Part shown: piece by piece, positions 21,741 through 33,771 of the stretch
Position numbering within the stretch: position 1 is the stretch's first letter
How the letters are laid out: every line of letters starts with the position of its first letter
From: Drosophila persimilis
Lineage: Eukaryota; Arthropoda; Insecta; Diptera; Drosophilidae
Assembly (NCBI RefSeq): GCF_003286085.1
Contig: NW_020825298.1
Span: 11,284,001-11,348,000 of the forward strand
Length of the DNA: 64,000 nucleotides
Direction: 5' to 3'
Made by a program: the position numbers and the translations under genes
Notes under the pieces: model-generated
What the model was told of the DNA's origin: nothing
Database searches by the model: none
The model's input: only the letters and a program-made list of their open reading frames with translations

Positions 21741-24335
21741 TCTGAAACGAACCGAATCGAACAGAACCGTACTGCCGGGAATAGTATATCCCTTAGGCTT
21801 AAGTCATGAGTGCCTTTCATTCATTCATTCATTCAGCCATAATTTGTGTTGCTGTTTTTATCGCTGTACTTTTTGGTGTTACTTTTTGTTGGTCGATAAG
21901 ACATGTTAACGTTATCTTTCTACCAAAATAAGTTTTATGGTTAAAGCTACTTGAGTGCACAAACACTACGTTCAAGTTGATGTCGAACTTGTGAAATTTG
22001 TTTCCCCTGCGGGAATTATTATTGATGGACGAATGATTTGAAAAGAATGTGGAAAATTATAACGAAATTCTATAATATTCAATTGGTTTTATTTGAGAAA
22101 TTATTGGAGGAACTGTAATGAAGTCAATTTTTAATAATTTTCAGATGTGGATTCCATTTTGATTCCATAAATTCTTCATTCCCATATACAGCTATAAAAG
22201 GTTTCAAAACATAAGGAAGCTATTAATTGGAAAACGGTTTACCATTATGGAGATAATAATGATATATTATTGGATACATGTGTCTAATTATGAAAAAAAC
22301 TTTATTTTTCTTTCTTTTTTAAAATGTGGATTTCATTTATGACTTCAAGACGATTTCTTATCTCTGAACCCATTTTAAACGCAAAATGATTTCGGTTTCT
22401 ATTTCAATTTTGATTAAAAAAATGCACATAACTAGAAGAATTCGGAATATTGTAACACAAATTAGGAGTAATTTACTTTTATTTTTTTAAATGAAAAATA
22501 GTTTCAGGGAGTCGTTTTAATGTGCTTTCATGGTTAAAGGTAAGAATGTGGTTTCAAAATAACAATTTTCCTGCATTAAGAAATTCCACTTCTTCCAATG
22601 TGGGACCCATTCAATATTGTACGTAAAAGCAATATCCTCTTTAGGAATCTGTTAGCATCTGCTCCTTAATATATTTAATTATATTTATAATTTAATAATA
22701 GGTTAGGAAGACTACTTACCCCTTTTACACGAGCTTGCATATTTTTAAAAACCTTTAACGAAGAGTTTTTGAACAGTGAGATAGGGAATATACTCATATT
22801 ATTCACATTCACATTTACATATAATATTTCTATCAAAAATATTTACTGAGCCATTGGTTATCTTATTCCAATAATATTTATAACATTACCCATCACTTTC
22901 ATTTACTTAAAATGTTTCAACCATCACTCATAAGAACGGAAACCCATCAAAGCGGACATTTATTTCTGATCATTGTGATGTTCCAATTCCGTTTAATCTT
23001 CAAGTTTCAATTTCCGTTTGGCATCGCCCCCATGGCAACCCGCTCCCCGGCTCGAAGGGTTATCGCCTGAACTTGAACCACAGAGCTGTGGAAACTCTAC
23101 TACTACCGACGAAAAATTGAACATTACTTCGATTAAGAATCAATTCTATATTTAGGTCCAATGCCTGCACGAGCATGACATGATGATGATTACAGGGGTT
23201 TTCAGAGCCGGATCCGATTCGAACCGTTCCGTTCCGATCAGATGATTGTACCTAGAGCATACACGACTGCACCCATGGGGATCCGAAACCGAAGCGTTCC
23301 GAACCAATCCGTCCCCGGTCATTAGCGTCGGTTATAATTGTAATAAACAACAGCCCATATGATGGTGCACTTGGTGTCCAAGATTGGGGGCTATCATCGG
23401 GCCTCCGCCTGATAACCTCTGCTGGCGTCTCTGCCCGCTGCTGCCCACAGTTCTAGGAGCGGGGGCGCAGGCTCTGTGGATTTTACAAATTTCAATTCAT
23501 ATTCATTCAATGCAAATACACACACACACACAACACAGAATTCAAAACAACAAAATTCTTGTCACCGCGATAGCAATGTGTGTAATGGGATTTGTGTTTG
23601 TTTTTATTTTTGTGGAACTTAAGCCAGCGCCGGCAGCGACGTCTACGCTGGCGTTGTGAATTAAGCGCTGGGAATTTGGGGCTGTGCTACGCTCCATTCG
23701 TCTTCAGTCTTGATAATACGACCGAGCGCGGCGTCCGGCCAGTCAGCAGTCACTAGCACCAGTTGTCGCCGTTGTCCGCGTCCACAGAGGCAGGGGCAGA
23801 GCAGACCATATATTCCACAATCCAATGTCTACGTCCACGTCCACCTCGCCTTCTTCGCTTCTTTACTCGATTTAAGTCTTACAGTTATTCTTGTTCGCTC
23901 TTTAATAACGGTTGTTTGCGTGTTGCGTGTGCGAAAGGGAGGAAGCGATTATTTAATTTAAGTACTGGCCGTACCGCGTGTGAGAACGAACAGCCGCCGT
24001 GTGTGTGGGTGTATGTGTGTGGAACCGCATCGAAATTCCAGATATTATACATTATACAATAAGCCTCAGTGAAGTGTAGTTTTCAGTTGTTTATTGGCAC
24101 CATAACCAGTACCAGAAACAAAGGTCAACTCAAGCCCGATATCCGATAGCCGGAGTGGAGCGATTGCCTGGACTCTCACTCTCTCTAACCGATTTCCCCG
24201 ATCCAAGTTCAACGGTGCATTCGCTCTCGCATTATCTCTTCTAAAGTTCTTCCCGCTCTCTCTCTCGCGCTGTCGCTGTCGCCTCTCTTTGGATCTGTTA
24301 TCAGTAGTGCAGTAGCAACAGAAACTACATAGAAA
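21741..24335 (+). other. intergenic region LKRSDH to ethanolaminephosphotransferase
   Basis: The first 200 bp look like LKRSDH 3' UTR, including a (CATT)n run near 21821 and an AATAAG signal near 21925. From 21960 to 22980 the sequence is A/T-rich with nothing I can support. From about 23000 it becomes GC-richer. A CAGTCA-type initiator area near 23740-23760 and the following 580 bp probably form the promoter and leader of the next gene. No coding exon recognised. Confidence 0.45.
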
Positions 24336-27247
24336 ATGGGTTGCACCGGCGGCTATTTGTCGGAGGCTCATTTGCGGGGCTTCGAGCGTTACAAGGTGAG
24401 TACTGGGGCACCTAGGGCTGGAGCTGCCCACCAATAAAAAATCAATGTCCTGCCCATCTGTGCCGTGCCCCAAAAGACACGACACCCCGTTCCTCCACTG
24501 CTCCCTGCTCACATATGCACTGAGTGAATCAATTGTTATTAAATTATATATAAAGCAAGACGATTATCGTTGGACAATTCAATACAATGCGTGTACCAGT
24601 TCCGGTTGCTTCTGCTTCTGTTTCTGTTTCTGTTTCTGCCTTTGCCTGGCGATTAGGCAACGAATGTGTGGAAATTGCCGTACTATCAATAATTTTTAAT
24701 GAATTACTAGTGTACTCATAGGGTCATCAATCCAGGGAGATAGGAAATAGACATAGACATAGGCTCAGTCAAACAAATGTTTCGCAAACGTTCTCTAATA
24801 GAAGGCATTGAACTGTCTCTGGATCGATGTTCCATGTGTTCGTTCCGCGTAGCCTTCCAATACTTGGACAATAGATAGGGAAAGAGTGGAATTTGTACTT
24901 GTGAAGATTACAATTACAGGGTTCTGTAACATTTCATATACACGTACATACAAGATGAAGTAATGGAGTTGGGGAGAAGTAGTTCATGAAAATTTCACTA
25001 TCTTTTTCCCATAGTACAACTGCATAGACACTGGTTTCGTCAGTGTCTATATAATGCACCCATTCTGGAACTATTGTGTTAAGGTAAGTGATCTATTTTC
25101 ACACCAAAGAAACGTATTGAAACTCTCTTCTAAATGGACAGTTCTTGCCCAGATGGCTGGCCCCCAATCTGCTCACGTTTGTGGGCTTCCTCATGACCGT
25201 AGTGAACTTTATACTGATCTCCTACTACGACTGGGACTTCAAGGCCGCCAACGACAAGGAGATCGGCAATACAGTGCCCGCCTGGGTGTGGACTGTGGCG
25301 GCCATTAACATATTGATCTACTACAATTTGGGTGAGTATTAAACGGAGGATCGATCCCCTCGAAAATGTCATTATATTAATGTGAATGTGTGTGTTCTCC
25401 AACAGATGGCATGGATGGCAAGCAGGCGCGTCGCACTGGCACGAGTGGACCGCTGGGAGAGCTGTTCGATCACGGACTGGACTCCTATTCCGCAGCACTG
25501 ATACCCATATATATCTTCTCCCTGTTCGGCACCCAAGACCTGCCGCCTATTCGAATGTTCTTCGTGATATGGAACGTTTTCCTTAATTTCTACCTAACTC
25601 ATGTGGAAAAGTACAATACGGGTGTGATGTTTCTGCCATGGGGCTATGACTTCACCATGTGGGTGAGTGGTATACGATCTCTTTTAAGGTTTGAGGCCCC
25701 ATTTTCATTGGAATCCCGTTTCCTCTTTCAGGGCGTGAGTGGAATTCTCTTTCTGGCCACTGTTTTTGGACCGGGAATCTATCGTTTCAGCATGTACGGC
25801 ATTACGATTGCCAATGTGTTTGAGTTTACGCTAATTGGATCTGGCATGGTTTCAAGTCATCCTATTATAGCCAGAAACATCTACCTGTAAGTGTAATGCA
25901 CTTTCTTTAAGCCAAGATAATCTACTTGTTTCCCTTTAAGTTCCTACAAGAATAAGACGGGCAAGATGCGTCCCATGTGGGAGATGCTGCGTCCCTTCTT
26001 TGCCTTCGTCTGGCTGTTTGTGATCACCGTGATCTGGTCGTTCTTCTCGCGGAACGATGTGATCAACCTAGAGCCGCGCATTCTATGGATACTCTATGGC
26101 ACCATATTCTCCAACATAGCCGTAAGATCGGACAGAACAACATTTTGACGGACAGTTGCGTAATTTCTAATGTTCCCCTGCGTTTAGTGCCGTTTGATTG
26201 TGGCCCAAATGTCGGATACCCGTTGCGATGGCTTCAATGTGCTCATGTGGCCCCTGGCGGCCACTGTGGGGGTCTGCTGTTTCCCCTACTACGAGCAGGT
26301 CTTCGGAATGGATCTCACAGCGGACGGAGAGCGTTGGATAGTCCAGGGTCTGACCATATTCTCTACCTTAGCGCACTGGCACTACGGCTATAGTGTGGTA
26401 AGTACTTTATATATTCCCTGATTCTGCAATCCAGTCAAATCTATTCTCGAACCCCTTCTAGGTCTCTGAAATGTGCAATCACTTCCATATCAGATGCTTC
26501 AAAGTAAGACAAACTCGCAGCCAAATGGCAGATCCACAATCACAACAATCCCTGCAGAATAATAACAAAATCAAGGGCCATTGAAACTAATTCGCTCACT
26601 AACACCCCCGCTCCCAAAGAAACATCATCAACGACAAGGCCACAAACAAATCAACCAACCATCTTGTGATATATATATATATATATTTATATGGGGATCG
26701 ATCCGAAAAAACAAAAAAACATTTAACTTTATACCTCGCCATCGCCATCGCCCTCGTTTCGGCCAAGTCCGAGTCTAGGTCCAAGTGGTCCATACTCAAT
26801 TCTAAACACTTAACCGATACTCTTTCTCCTTCTACTCATGCGGTGTGCATATAACGTGGTAAAGTCCATACGAAGCTACTATTATACCCTACTACAAAAT
26901 ACCTAACCCTAGTCCTAAGCAGCTAATCAGCCAGTACTTAACTCTTTTGATAAGACTCTTAGACTCGTAAGTGCATCCGAACCGATCCGTCTTTGAAGGC
27001 AGCTTTAACCCGCATGTGCTATGAGAGATCTCTAACCGCATGACCCGATAAGTATTATGTGCCTGAAGAGTGACTATTGAATGAATGGCAATTGCTGCAA
27101 TGCTCTACTGACTGTACCGCCTCCATCCAATTGTAATTTCTGTAGATCAAAAAACAACCGACTGTCGCCGCGGAACAGGAACTGCAGGAGGAGTCCAAAG
27201 CCATAGAGCCCACGGAAACGGAAAACGTAAACATTGAAGAAGTCTAA
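24336..27247 (+). CDS. CG7149: CDP-alcohol phosphatidyltransferase family, ethanolaminephosphotransferase-like
   Basis: Predicted integral ER/Golgi membrane enzyme that joins CDP-ethanolamine (or CDP-choline) to diacylglycerol, the last Kennedy-pathway step. Exons: 24336-24395, 25015-25083, 25142-25331, 25406-25662, 25732-25886, 25941-26121, 26188-26397, 26462-26503, 27146-27247; total 421 residues. The family signature DGxxARx8GxxxDxxxD is complete at residues 110-132 (starting DGKQARR, ending FDHGLD). WLAPNLLTFVG precedes it, and about eight to ten hydrophobic segments follow. The cytosolic tail is short and acidic. Vertebrate SELENOI carries selenocysteine near its end; I see no in-frame TGA here. 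Fly symbol is from recalled position and sequence. Converges on Brd7-9. Confidence 0.9.
26666..26692. repeat. (AT)n microsatellite
   Basis: A TATATA run within the last long intron (26504-27145) of the phosphotransferase gene. The rest of that intron is unremarkable. Confidence 0.7.
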
Positions 27248-27738
27248 GCCCCAGCAGCAGTCGATTCTACTCTTTCGCTTTTGTGTGTTGTGTTTAAATT
27301 CGTTTGCTAGTGTTCAATTATTAAGCAATGTTCAAAGTGTCTGTAGGTTAAGTATGAAATGGCAATGAAAAATACATTTGTTAGTCGAAAAGAGAGAGAT
27401 AGAGAGATTTGAGATGATTTTGGGGGAGCTATGAGAGCTTTTGGGGATAAGAAATTATAACAATTCCATCACTCATGGATACAAATATCTAAAGCACAGA
27501 TCAGCAGGATTATCCATATAAAAGACTCAAAGAGCCATGAAACGTGGGAGCCGAAAACTATGAAAGTTACTTCCTTGTTTTGTTGGAACCTCTCTTGAAC
27601 GAGTGTTAATCCTGTGCTTAAATTTTATTCAGAATACTAACTTCGATTGAATATATGAAAATAATTTAGCAAAACTTTCATTATCTTACATTATAAACAT
27701 AGCGCGCGTCATGGTATCCCGCATCCGCATCTATCGCT

Positions 27739-30550
27739 CTAATTAAGCAGCAGTTGTGCCACAATGCTGTTGTCGTCGGATGGATTCGATGAGTGCAGGC
27801 CGGAGCCGCTTTCGAGAAACTCGCGCAGCTCGTTCTCCAGATCGCCAGCGACACCGCCACTGGGCTCATCCTGCTCGTCAATGTCCATAGGCACTGGCGG
27901 CAGCTGGGGCAGGGCCACAGGCTGCTGGAGAAGTTCCGGCAGTTGGACGCGCGGTGAGGCGGGCGGTGGTGGCGGCAAACCAGCTACGGGAACAGAAATT
28001 TTATAATTAAAAGGGGGAAACTAAAGAAAAGGAAAATCGGTCTTATGATTACTCACCATAAGACATTCCCATGGCCTTTCGCAGAGCAAAGGGATCTGCT
28101 ATGGCGGAGGGCGGCAGCTTCTTGGCCAAGTCGCTGATCTGCTGCGTCAGTTGCTGCGCGGTTTGGGCCTCCTCCTGACCCGCTGGCTGCACTAGACCCA
28201 GGTGGCTGGGCAGCGGTTGGGAGAGGCGTTCGTGCTGGGTTACCCGCAGCTTCTCGATTAGAGTGAGATTATTGCTTAGATGCTCGTGCATACGGCGGTT
28301 GAGCTCAAAAGTCTTCATTTCCGTCTCCATGCTGTCCAGGAAGCTCACATCGATGCCCAGTTCCTTGAGGGATTGCAAGCGCTTGAAGTCCACGCGAGTG
28401 TTCTTGTACTTCTCGTACTCTTGCTCAATTTGCTCTTGGGTTTCCTGTGGCTGGGCCTGCGCAGTGGATGACTCCTCGGTGTCGAAGCATTTCTCGATTT
28501 CCTGATGCTCGTACGAGTGCAGCTGCATGTTGTAGAGCTCGTCTAGGGACTTGCTGTGCTCCCCGTTGGTGAGAATGTCCAGCAGGCCGTTGGCTATGTT
28601 GGTGCCAAAGCTAGAGTCCTTGGTGAACTGAAGAATGCTCTCGGCGTACTCCGCGCTGGAGGCATCGCCGTAAGTACGCAGCACGAGCTTCGTCTCCTCG
28701 GCACTCAGCGTGGAGAATCGGGAGTCGAAGGTGGGCGCGAAGCTGGCATAGGCTCCGTAGCTCAGCGGCTTCACGGGCTTCACCACATTGCGGCTATCGA
28801 CCTGACGCACTTGCAGCTGAGTGCTGCCGGTCTGGAGTTTACCCACCAGATCGCCAATGGTTACGACCCGCTCGGGGCCCTCGGTTTCCTCTTTTATGAG
28901 CAGATTCAAGGTGGTGCTGCCATCGCGGCCTTGACGCAGGAAACCCATTTTGTGGGCATTCTTCTTGGCGTTCACACGCTGTTTGGCCTGTTGGGCGGCG
29001 TTCTGTACCTGGGCTAGGATCTCCTCGCCAGTCAGGTCATCTACATACGGCTCGAAATGGTTTTTGGGTGCATTCTCCAGGCGCAAGGCTCTCTTGCGCT
29101 CCTCCTCCTCCAGTTGAGCTGGTGTGGGTGGCTCTTCTGCCCCCGTTGAGGCTCCTTCATCCGCCGAATCATGCAGATCGTAGCCCATCTCATTTGAGCT
29201 CAACTCAAAGCCCAGCTCCTTGGCCGTCAGCTCTCGCATGAAACCAGAGAGGGGCTTGAGACTCCTCATCATATTCTCCGGCTGCAAATGCTTCATTCCG
29301 ACCTGGAGCAGCTTCTTGGCCGCCTTGTTGTAGACCGTGTCCACGTGGTTGTATTTAATGGCGTTGTCGCACATCAGCTTGAAGTCATCGCTGAATTCGG
29401 TCAATGTGGAGTACTCGTGGCCATCGATCTTTTGGCGCATGGTGGAGAAGTCCATGGGCTTGCTGATGATCGACGAGTAATTGGGGGCAATGTCGTCTGT
29501 GACGGGCCAGGCGAAGAACTGGTGCGGATCCCGCTTCTCCAGGAAGCGCAGCAGATGCTCAAGCAGCTTGTTGAGCGGCGATTTCTGCTGCTTCAGCTTG
29601 AGGACGCAGGTTCGTGGCTCTCGGCCGGACTCACTGCTGCTGCTTGGAGTTCTCGGCGCCTCCAGAGCTTTAGGTGTTAAAGTATTCTGGGAGCTGGCGC
29701 CGCCTGGTGTGGAAGGTGATGGGATATGGAGCTACAAAAGGAAACTCAGTTGACCCACAAAAATTAATTTCATATTCGAGACACTCACGTCTGGTAGTGG
29801 CTTGGTGGGACTGCTGCCTGCCAGGCCCAGCGATGACGATGGCAGTGATGATGATGCGGGCGAGGAAGCCATTAGTATCTCATCCAGTTTGCGCGGGGCA
29901 ATCGGCTTGCTCACCGGGCAATTGGACGGAGAGTTGTCGGTGGTGATGCCGGCGTAAAAAAGTATATTCTCTGGAAGCGGCTGCGACTGATCGTCGTCCA
30001 TGAAGCTGAAGCCGTCCTGGCTCGAGTCGGCATCAATTGGTGGCGGTATAACCGCCTGTTGCGAGCCAAATCCACTGCAGGCCGCATCATCGTTGAGCGC
30101 TGCAAGTTCTTCATCCACCGAGTCCACATCTCGATGTTTGTCGCGGCTCTTGTGGCGCTTCTCCTTGTGGTGCTTGTGCTTCTTCTCACGGTCCTTCTTC
30201 TTTTTCTTTTTCTTGGACTTTTTGTGGCGCTCACGGTGACCACCCGTTTCCTGCAATTCATCAGGCACCGGAGACATCATGGCCTCGGCCGCCGTGGGGG
30301 GTCCATCTACCGCGCTGGACGTCATGTGGGAGTTGGAGCTGTACTCAGGAGTGGCCACTTTCAGGATGAGCTTCAGTCCCCGCTGCAGATGGGCCGGATT
30401 CTGGTGCTGGCTATATTCTGCACGAACGAACGCAAGCGGCAAAAATGTGTCAGTGGTGTCTCCTCGTCGGGGCGGCTGCGCCATCCACTTACCTTCATAT
30501 TTATCCCGGCGCTCTGATTTGTTCTTTTTGTGCTTCTTGGAGGAGCCCAT
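27739..30550 (-). CDS. Brd7-9: Brd7-9, bromodomain protein of the PBAP/GBAP chromatin remodellers
   Basis: Nuclear acetyl-lysine reader, the single fly counterpart of vertebrate BRD7 and BRD9 (SWI/SNF-associated). Exons: 30550-30493, 30417-29789, 29731-28057, 27983-27739; total 868 residues with matching phases. The start MGSSKKHKKNKSERRDKYE is characteristic of the family. A long Lys/His-rich basic tract lies at about 75-125. The bromodomain spans about 285-395, with FFAWPVTDDIAPNYSSII and the acetyl-lysine-contacting Asn in CDNAIKYN. A DUF3512-like region follows (GYDLHDSADEG..., FGTNIANGLLDIL), then helical and Pro-rich acidic ends. The 75-bp first intron has no stop in frame, so its retention would insert 25 residues. 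Confidence 0.93.
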
Positions 30551-30641
30551 GGTCCTGGTGAATGTGCCACCAGTTAGGAAAACAAGTGATAAATTAATTT
30601 AATATAAACGAAAAAAAAAGCCAGCGAAAAGACGCGTGTGT

Positions 30642-30740
30642 CAGTGTGACCAGATCGATAAATATACCGTCCGACTCTCAGAAATATACCAAAATATACA
30701 GTGTCGTTACGAAAATATACCGGAAATATACTGACGAATT
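30642..30740 (-). promoter_or_regulatory. Brd7-9 promoter: Motif 1, DRE-like and repeated Motif 6 elements
   Basis: On the minus strand Motif 1 (TGGTCACACTG, 30652-30642) is flanked by a DRE-like TATCGAT (30660-30654). Upstream of both are four GGTATATTT/AGTATATTT elements (about 30661-30735) matching Ohler Motif 6. The array lies 90-190 bp upstream of the Brd7-9 start codon. Confidence 0.7.
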
Positions 30741-31177
30741 AAGTTCTATTATACATATTCCTCGTTTTTGATATTCCGTCGAATATTAAATCCTTTTGAT
30801 GAATCAATTTTCTACAGGATTTACTTCTTTCAACTACTCCCATTTATTGTACTTTGTCTAAAACAAGGTTTAAACAAAAAAGTTCAACAAAAAGGTACAT
30901 TTTTGTACATGGTAATTACATAGTTGGTACATATTAACTACATATTTATGACATGTGGGCATTTGTGTACTTTACAGCACTTAAGCGATGTATCGATATG
31001 CGGTCGATTTAGAAATGCCGCCCTCTCGTCAGCCCTTTGTTATTTCAAACACGTACTTAATTTTATGTTGATTGCTAATCTGTGCTAATTTTATTTAATA
31101 GATTTCAGAGCCGTGATTTGTTTAAAGTAAAGTTTGTTTTTGAGACTCCCAGCTAATATTAGAGAATAGCATAAGTC

Positions 31178-32224
31178 CTAGAAATTTTTCCCTGACCCGC
31201 GGCGTTTTGATGGCGAGCGATCTGACATTCGACGCTTATGAACGATGCCACTCGATCGGCTACTGGGAGAAGCAGCATTCATCAGTCGACGGCCCGGTGA
31301 AGCAATCCTGAAAGGTCGGCGACCCGGAGAGGCAGCACTGAACGGTCGCCGACCCGAGGCCAAAGAGACCACCTTAATGCCTGAGTTCTTCTTAGCCTTC
31401 GCTATGGTGCCTGTGATAGTGCGAGTAGCTGTGAGGCCCTGGAGCGACGTATCCAACTTGTGTCGGATCTTTTCCAGATCGTGACGCATCCGCTGTATGT
31501 CCAGAGCTATGGTCTGCCTGTCGCGCTGCAGTCTCTTGTGCTGCAACAGCATTTGCTCCAGCATTACCTTCTGCTGCAACACCTCTCGAATGCGACGCTG
31601 ATTGTGGAAACTCTTGCCACCAGTATCGTTCAATCCGCGCCGCATCATTACCATTACCTTCTGGTCCAGATCGGCCTTCATGGCCGAAAGGGGAAGGTTT
31701 TTCGAATTGCCAGTCGTCACCACACCCGTGGTACTGCCCCGGTTTGAGGAACTGCCGCCTCCTTTGAAGCGCGAGGACCTGCTGCGCGTCACAGACCTGC
31801 CGCGCGAGGCGGATCTACTGCGGAGGGACCTGCTGCGTACTGACTTGCTGCGCTTCCGAAAAGTTTTCTGTGGTGGTGCATTCGGAATCACAGCTATGGG
31901 CGCTGGTATCGTGGGAATTGCTCTCCGCGGCGGTTGAGTAGCTGTGGCCATAGCGTGCTCGATTTACGATGATTCGCACTTAATTTCCACTCAAGACTTA
32001 CCCTTCATGGTGGAGTGTATGGTCGACACCATTTTATCAAAGGTCTTGATCACATCCGGCTTCTCGGAAAAATAGGTATCATTGGGAATCTGTTCCTTCG
32101 GTTTGATCTTCATGGCGGTCTTATCTCTTTTGTTGCCCAGCTTAAAAATCCCCCCACCCTGCACACGGGGTTCGTTCTGCAGCTGATTCTGCAATATATG
32201 AGGCAAATTCAGTCGCTGTGTCAT
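31178..32224 (-). CDS. uncharacterised basic protein with coiled coil and SR/SP-rich segments
   Basis: Exons 32224-32002 and 31941-31178 with a 60-bp intron give 328 residues. I do not recognise the family. The N-terminal 75 residues are ordered-looking (MTQRLNLPHIL..., GGGIFKLGNKRDK, IPNDTYFSEKPDVIKTFDKM). Then comes a Pro-rich linker and an Arg/Ser-rich tract (about 97-130: RKRSKSVRSRS, SRGRSVTRSRSSR). A helical, probably coiled-coil region (about 155-235) follows, with LQHKRLQRDRQTIALDIQRM. The end has three ASPGRR-type repeats followed by RSPSKRRGSG. The very basic composition suggests RNA, DNA or microtubule association, but this is inference. Its start lies 377 bp beyond the end of Uro on the same strand. 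Confidence 0.82.
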
Positions 32225-32550
32225 CGTGCCGCAAGCTTATACTCTTCTTGATATTTTGCTAAGGATCAAAAATAATTTAGGTTGCGAATTTTGATGCCAA
32301 ATGATGCTAAAAGTTTGAAAAAATTAGAATTTTAGACGAAATTGATCTCTCATTTTAGAATTTAGAAATTGAATGCACAAATTTTGTTAACACATATCTC
32401 CAGCACTCTATTTTTGAATTCGAATTTAAATTGGAAATAAATCGCCCCCCGAGGCGTGCTTTGCAGCACTGTTGATTGCGATTACCATTCCGATACTATT
32501 CCCATCGATTGTTTGATTGTTTTGTTTGCGCTTTTTCTCACATTTTCGTA

Positions 32551-32556
32551 TTTATT
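32551..32556 (-). terminator. Uro poly(A) signal
   Basis: AATAAA on the minus strand about 45 bp after the urate oxidase stop codon. A very short 3' UTR is expected. Confidence 0.6.
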
Positions 32557-32600
32557 TAATTTTGTGCTATATTTATGCTAAATCGTACTAAAGATCGGTG

Positions 32601-33703
32601 TTATAGATGGCTACTGATGTTCTTGCGGGCCAGCTGGGCATAGATGGTGCCATGCGGCTTGTCCACCGGGATGAAAACCTCATTATTGTCCCCAGGTACA
32701 ATCTTCTGGAAAGGCTTCGTATCGAAGTTGAAATAATGCTTGTTCGGCATGGTCATGGAGATGACCGACACCTGCGGAATCACATCCAGAACCTGCTTCT
32801 CGCTCAGGTACAGGGTGTGCTGGACGGAGGGCGAGGAGACGCCCACCTGTGGATCGCCGGCAAAGTTCCTCAAGATGATATTCTTCACCGTTTGCCAGGC
32901 ACGCGAAAAGTTGACCGTCTCTGTGTCCGAGTACTCCCAGGAGCAGTCCACTACAGTGCTGAAGATGCGATCATATTGGTCCGGCAGCGAGCGAAACTCA
33001 TCGTTGACAAAGTTGACGAACGAGGATTGAGTGGTCTTCAGGACGCGAAGGCCCTTGATGCCAGTGATGACAGTTTGCTTGGGATCTACAAGTCACAAGT
33101 GGAAGTGGAGTTAAGTAATACTCGATTTGTATTGTCCTGGCACCCACCTGTCCTACGGATTACCACATCGCAGTAGTGCAACGCCGTGGGCGTAAAGATG
33201 AAGGCGTGGTTGTGCAGCGAGCGATTGTCAATGGAAGTGAAGTTGTTGCAGCTGCCCTGACCCTGATTATTGACAGACTTTGTCTCATCCTGGCAGACAC
33301 GCTGCCAGGGATAGGTCTCCACATGGACGTGGGCCTCCTCCACATGCGAGTACTTGTTGAGGAAGTGCTGCCCCAGCATCAGAGCAAACTTCTCGGGACT
33401 CTCGATGCCATACTTCTTGGCCAGCAGGTAGACGGTGTTCTTCTGCGAGTCGGTGGCCACGATGTCCGAGTTGTTGCCCTGGTAGTAGTCCTTCTTGCTG
33501 TACAGCTTCAGGTGAGTGCCCACCTCGAACTCCTGGATGGTGTGCACGGGTCCCTTCCTGCTTACGTGCAGCACCTTTACAGCATCCTTGCCGTAGCCGT
33601 GATCGGTGATCTCGTACTGAAACGGCGTCTCCTGGCCATCCATTGAGACTGCTGGCCTAGCACCGCTGGCATTGGTGGGCTGTCTTAGGGGCGTGGCAAA
33701 CAT
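32601..33703 (-). CDS. Uro: urate oxidase (uricase)
   Basis: Peroxisomal enzyme that oxidises uric acid to 5-hydroxyisourate; in flies it is expressed in Malpighian tubules. Exons 33703-33148 and 33085-32601 flank one 62-bp intron and encode 346 residues, close to other fly uricases, which also have a single short intron. Recognisable segments include YGKDAVKVLHVSRKG, EFEVGTHLKLYSKKDY, NSDIVATDSQKNTVYLLAKK and VHVETYPWQR. The NDEFRSLPDQYDRIFSTVV segment lies in exon 2. The C-terminus SHL is a type-1 peroxisome targeting signal. The protein is full length with no disrupted residue that I can see, unlike the primate pseudogene. Confidence 0.96.
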
Positions 33704-33763
33704 TCTAACTGCAATTCTGTTCGGATAATGACTGACTGATGCCTAATCGCCTCCAGGCCGATC

Positions 33764-33771
33764 TTTTTATA
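33764..33771 (-). promoter_or_regulatory. Uro TATA box
   Basis: TATAAAAA on the minus strand, 61 bp upstream of the Uro start codon. An initiator-like TCAGTCAGTCATT lies about 30 bp downstream (around 33737), which places the start site there. A TATA/Inr promoter suits a strongly tissue-specific gene. Confidence 0.8.
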
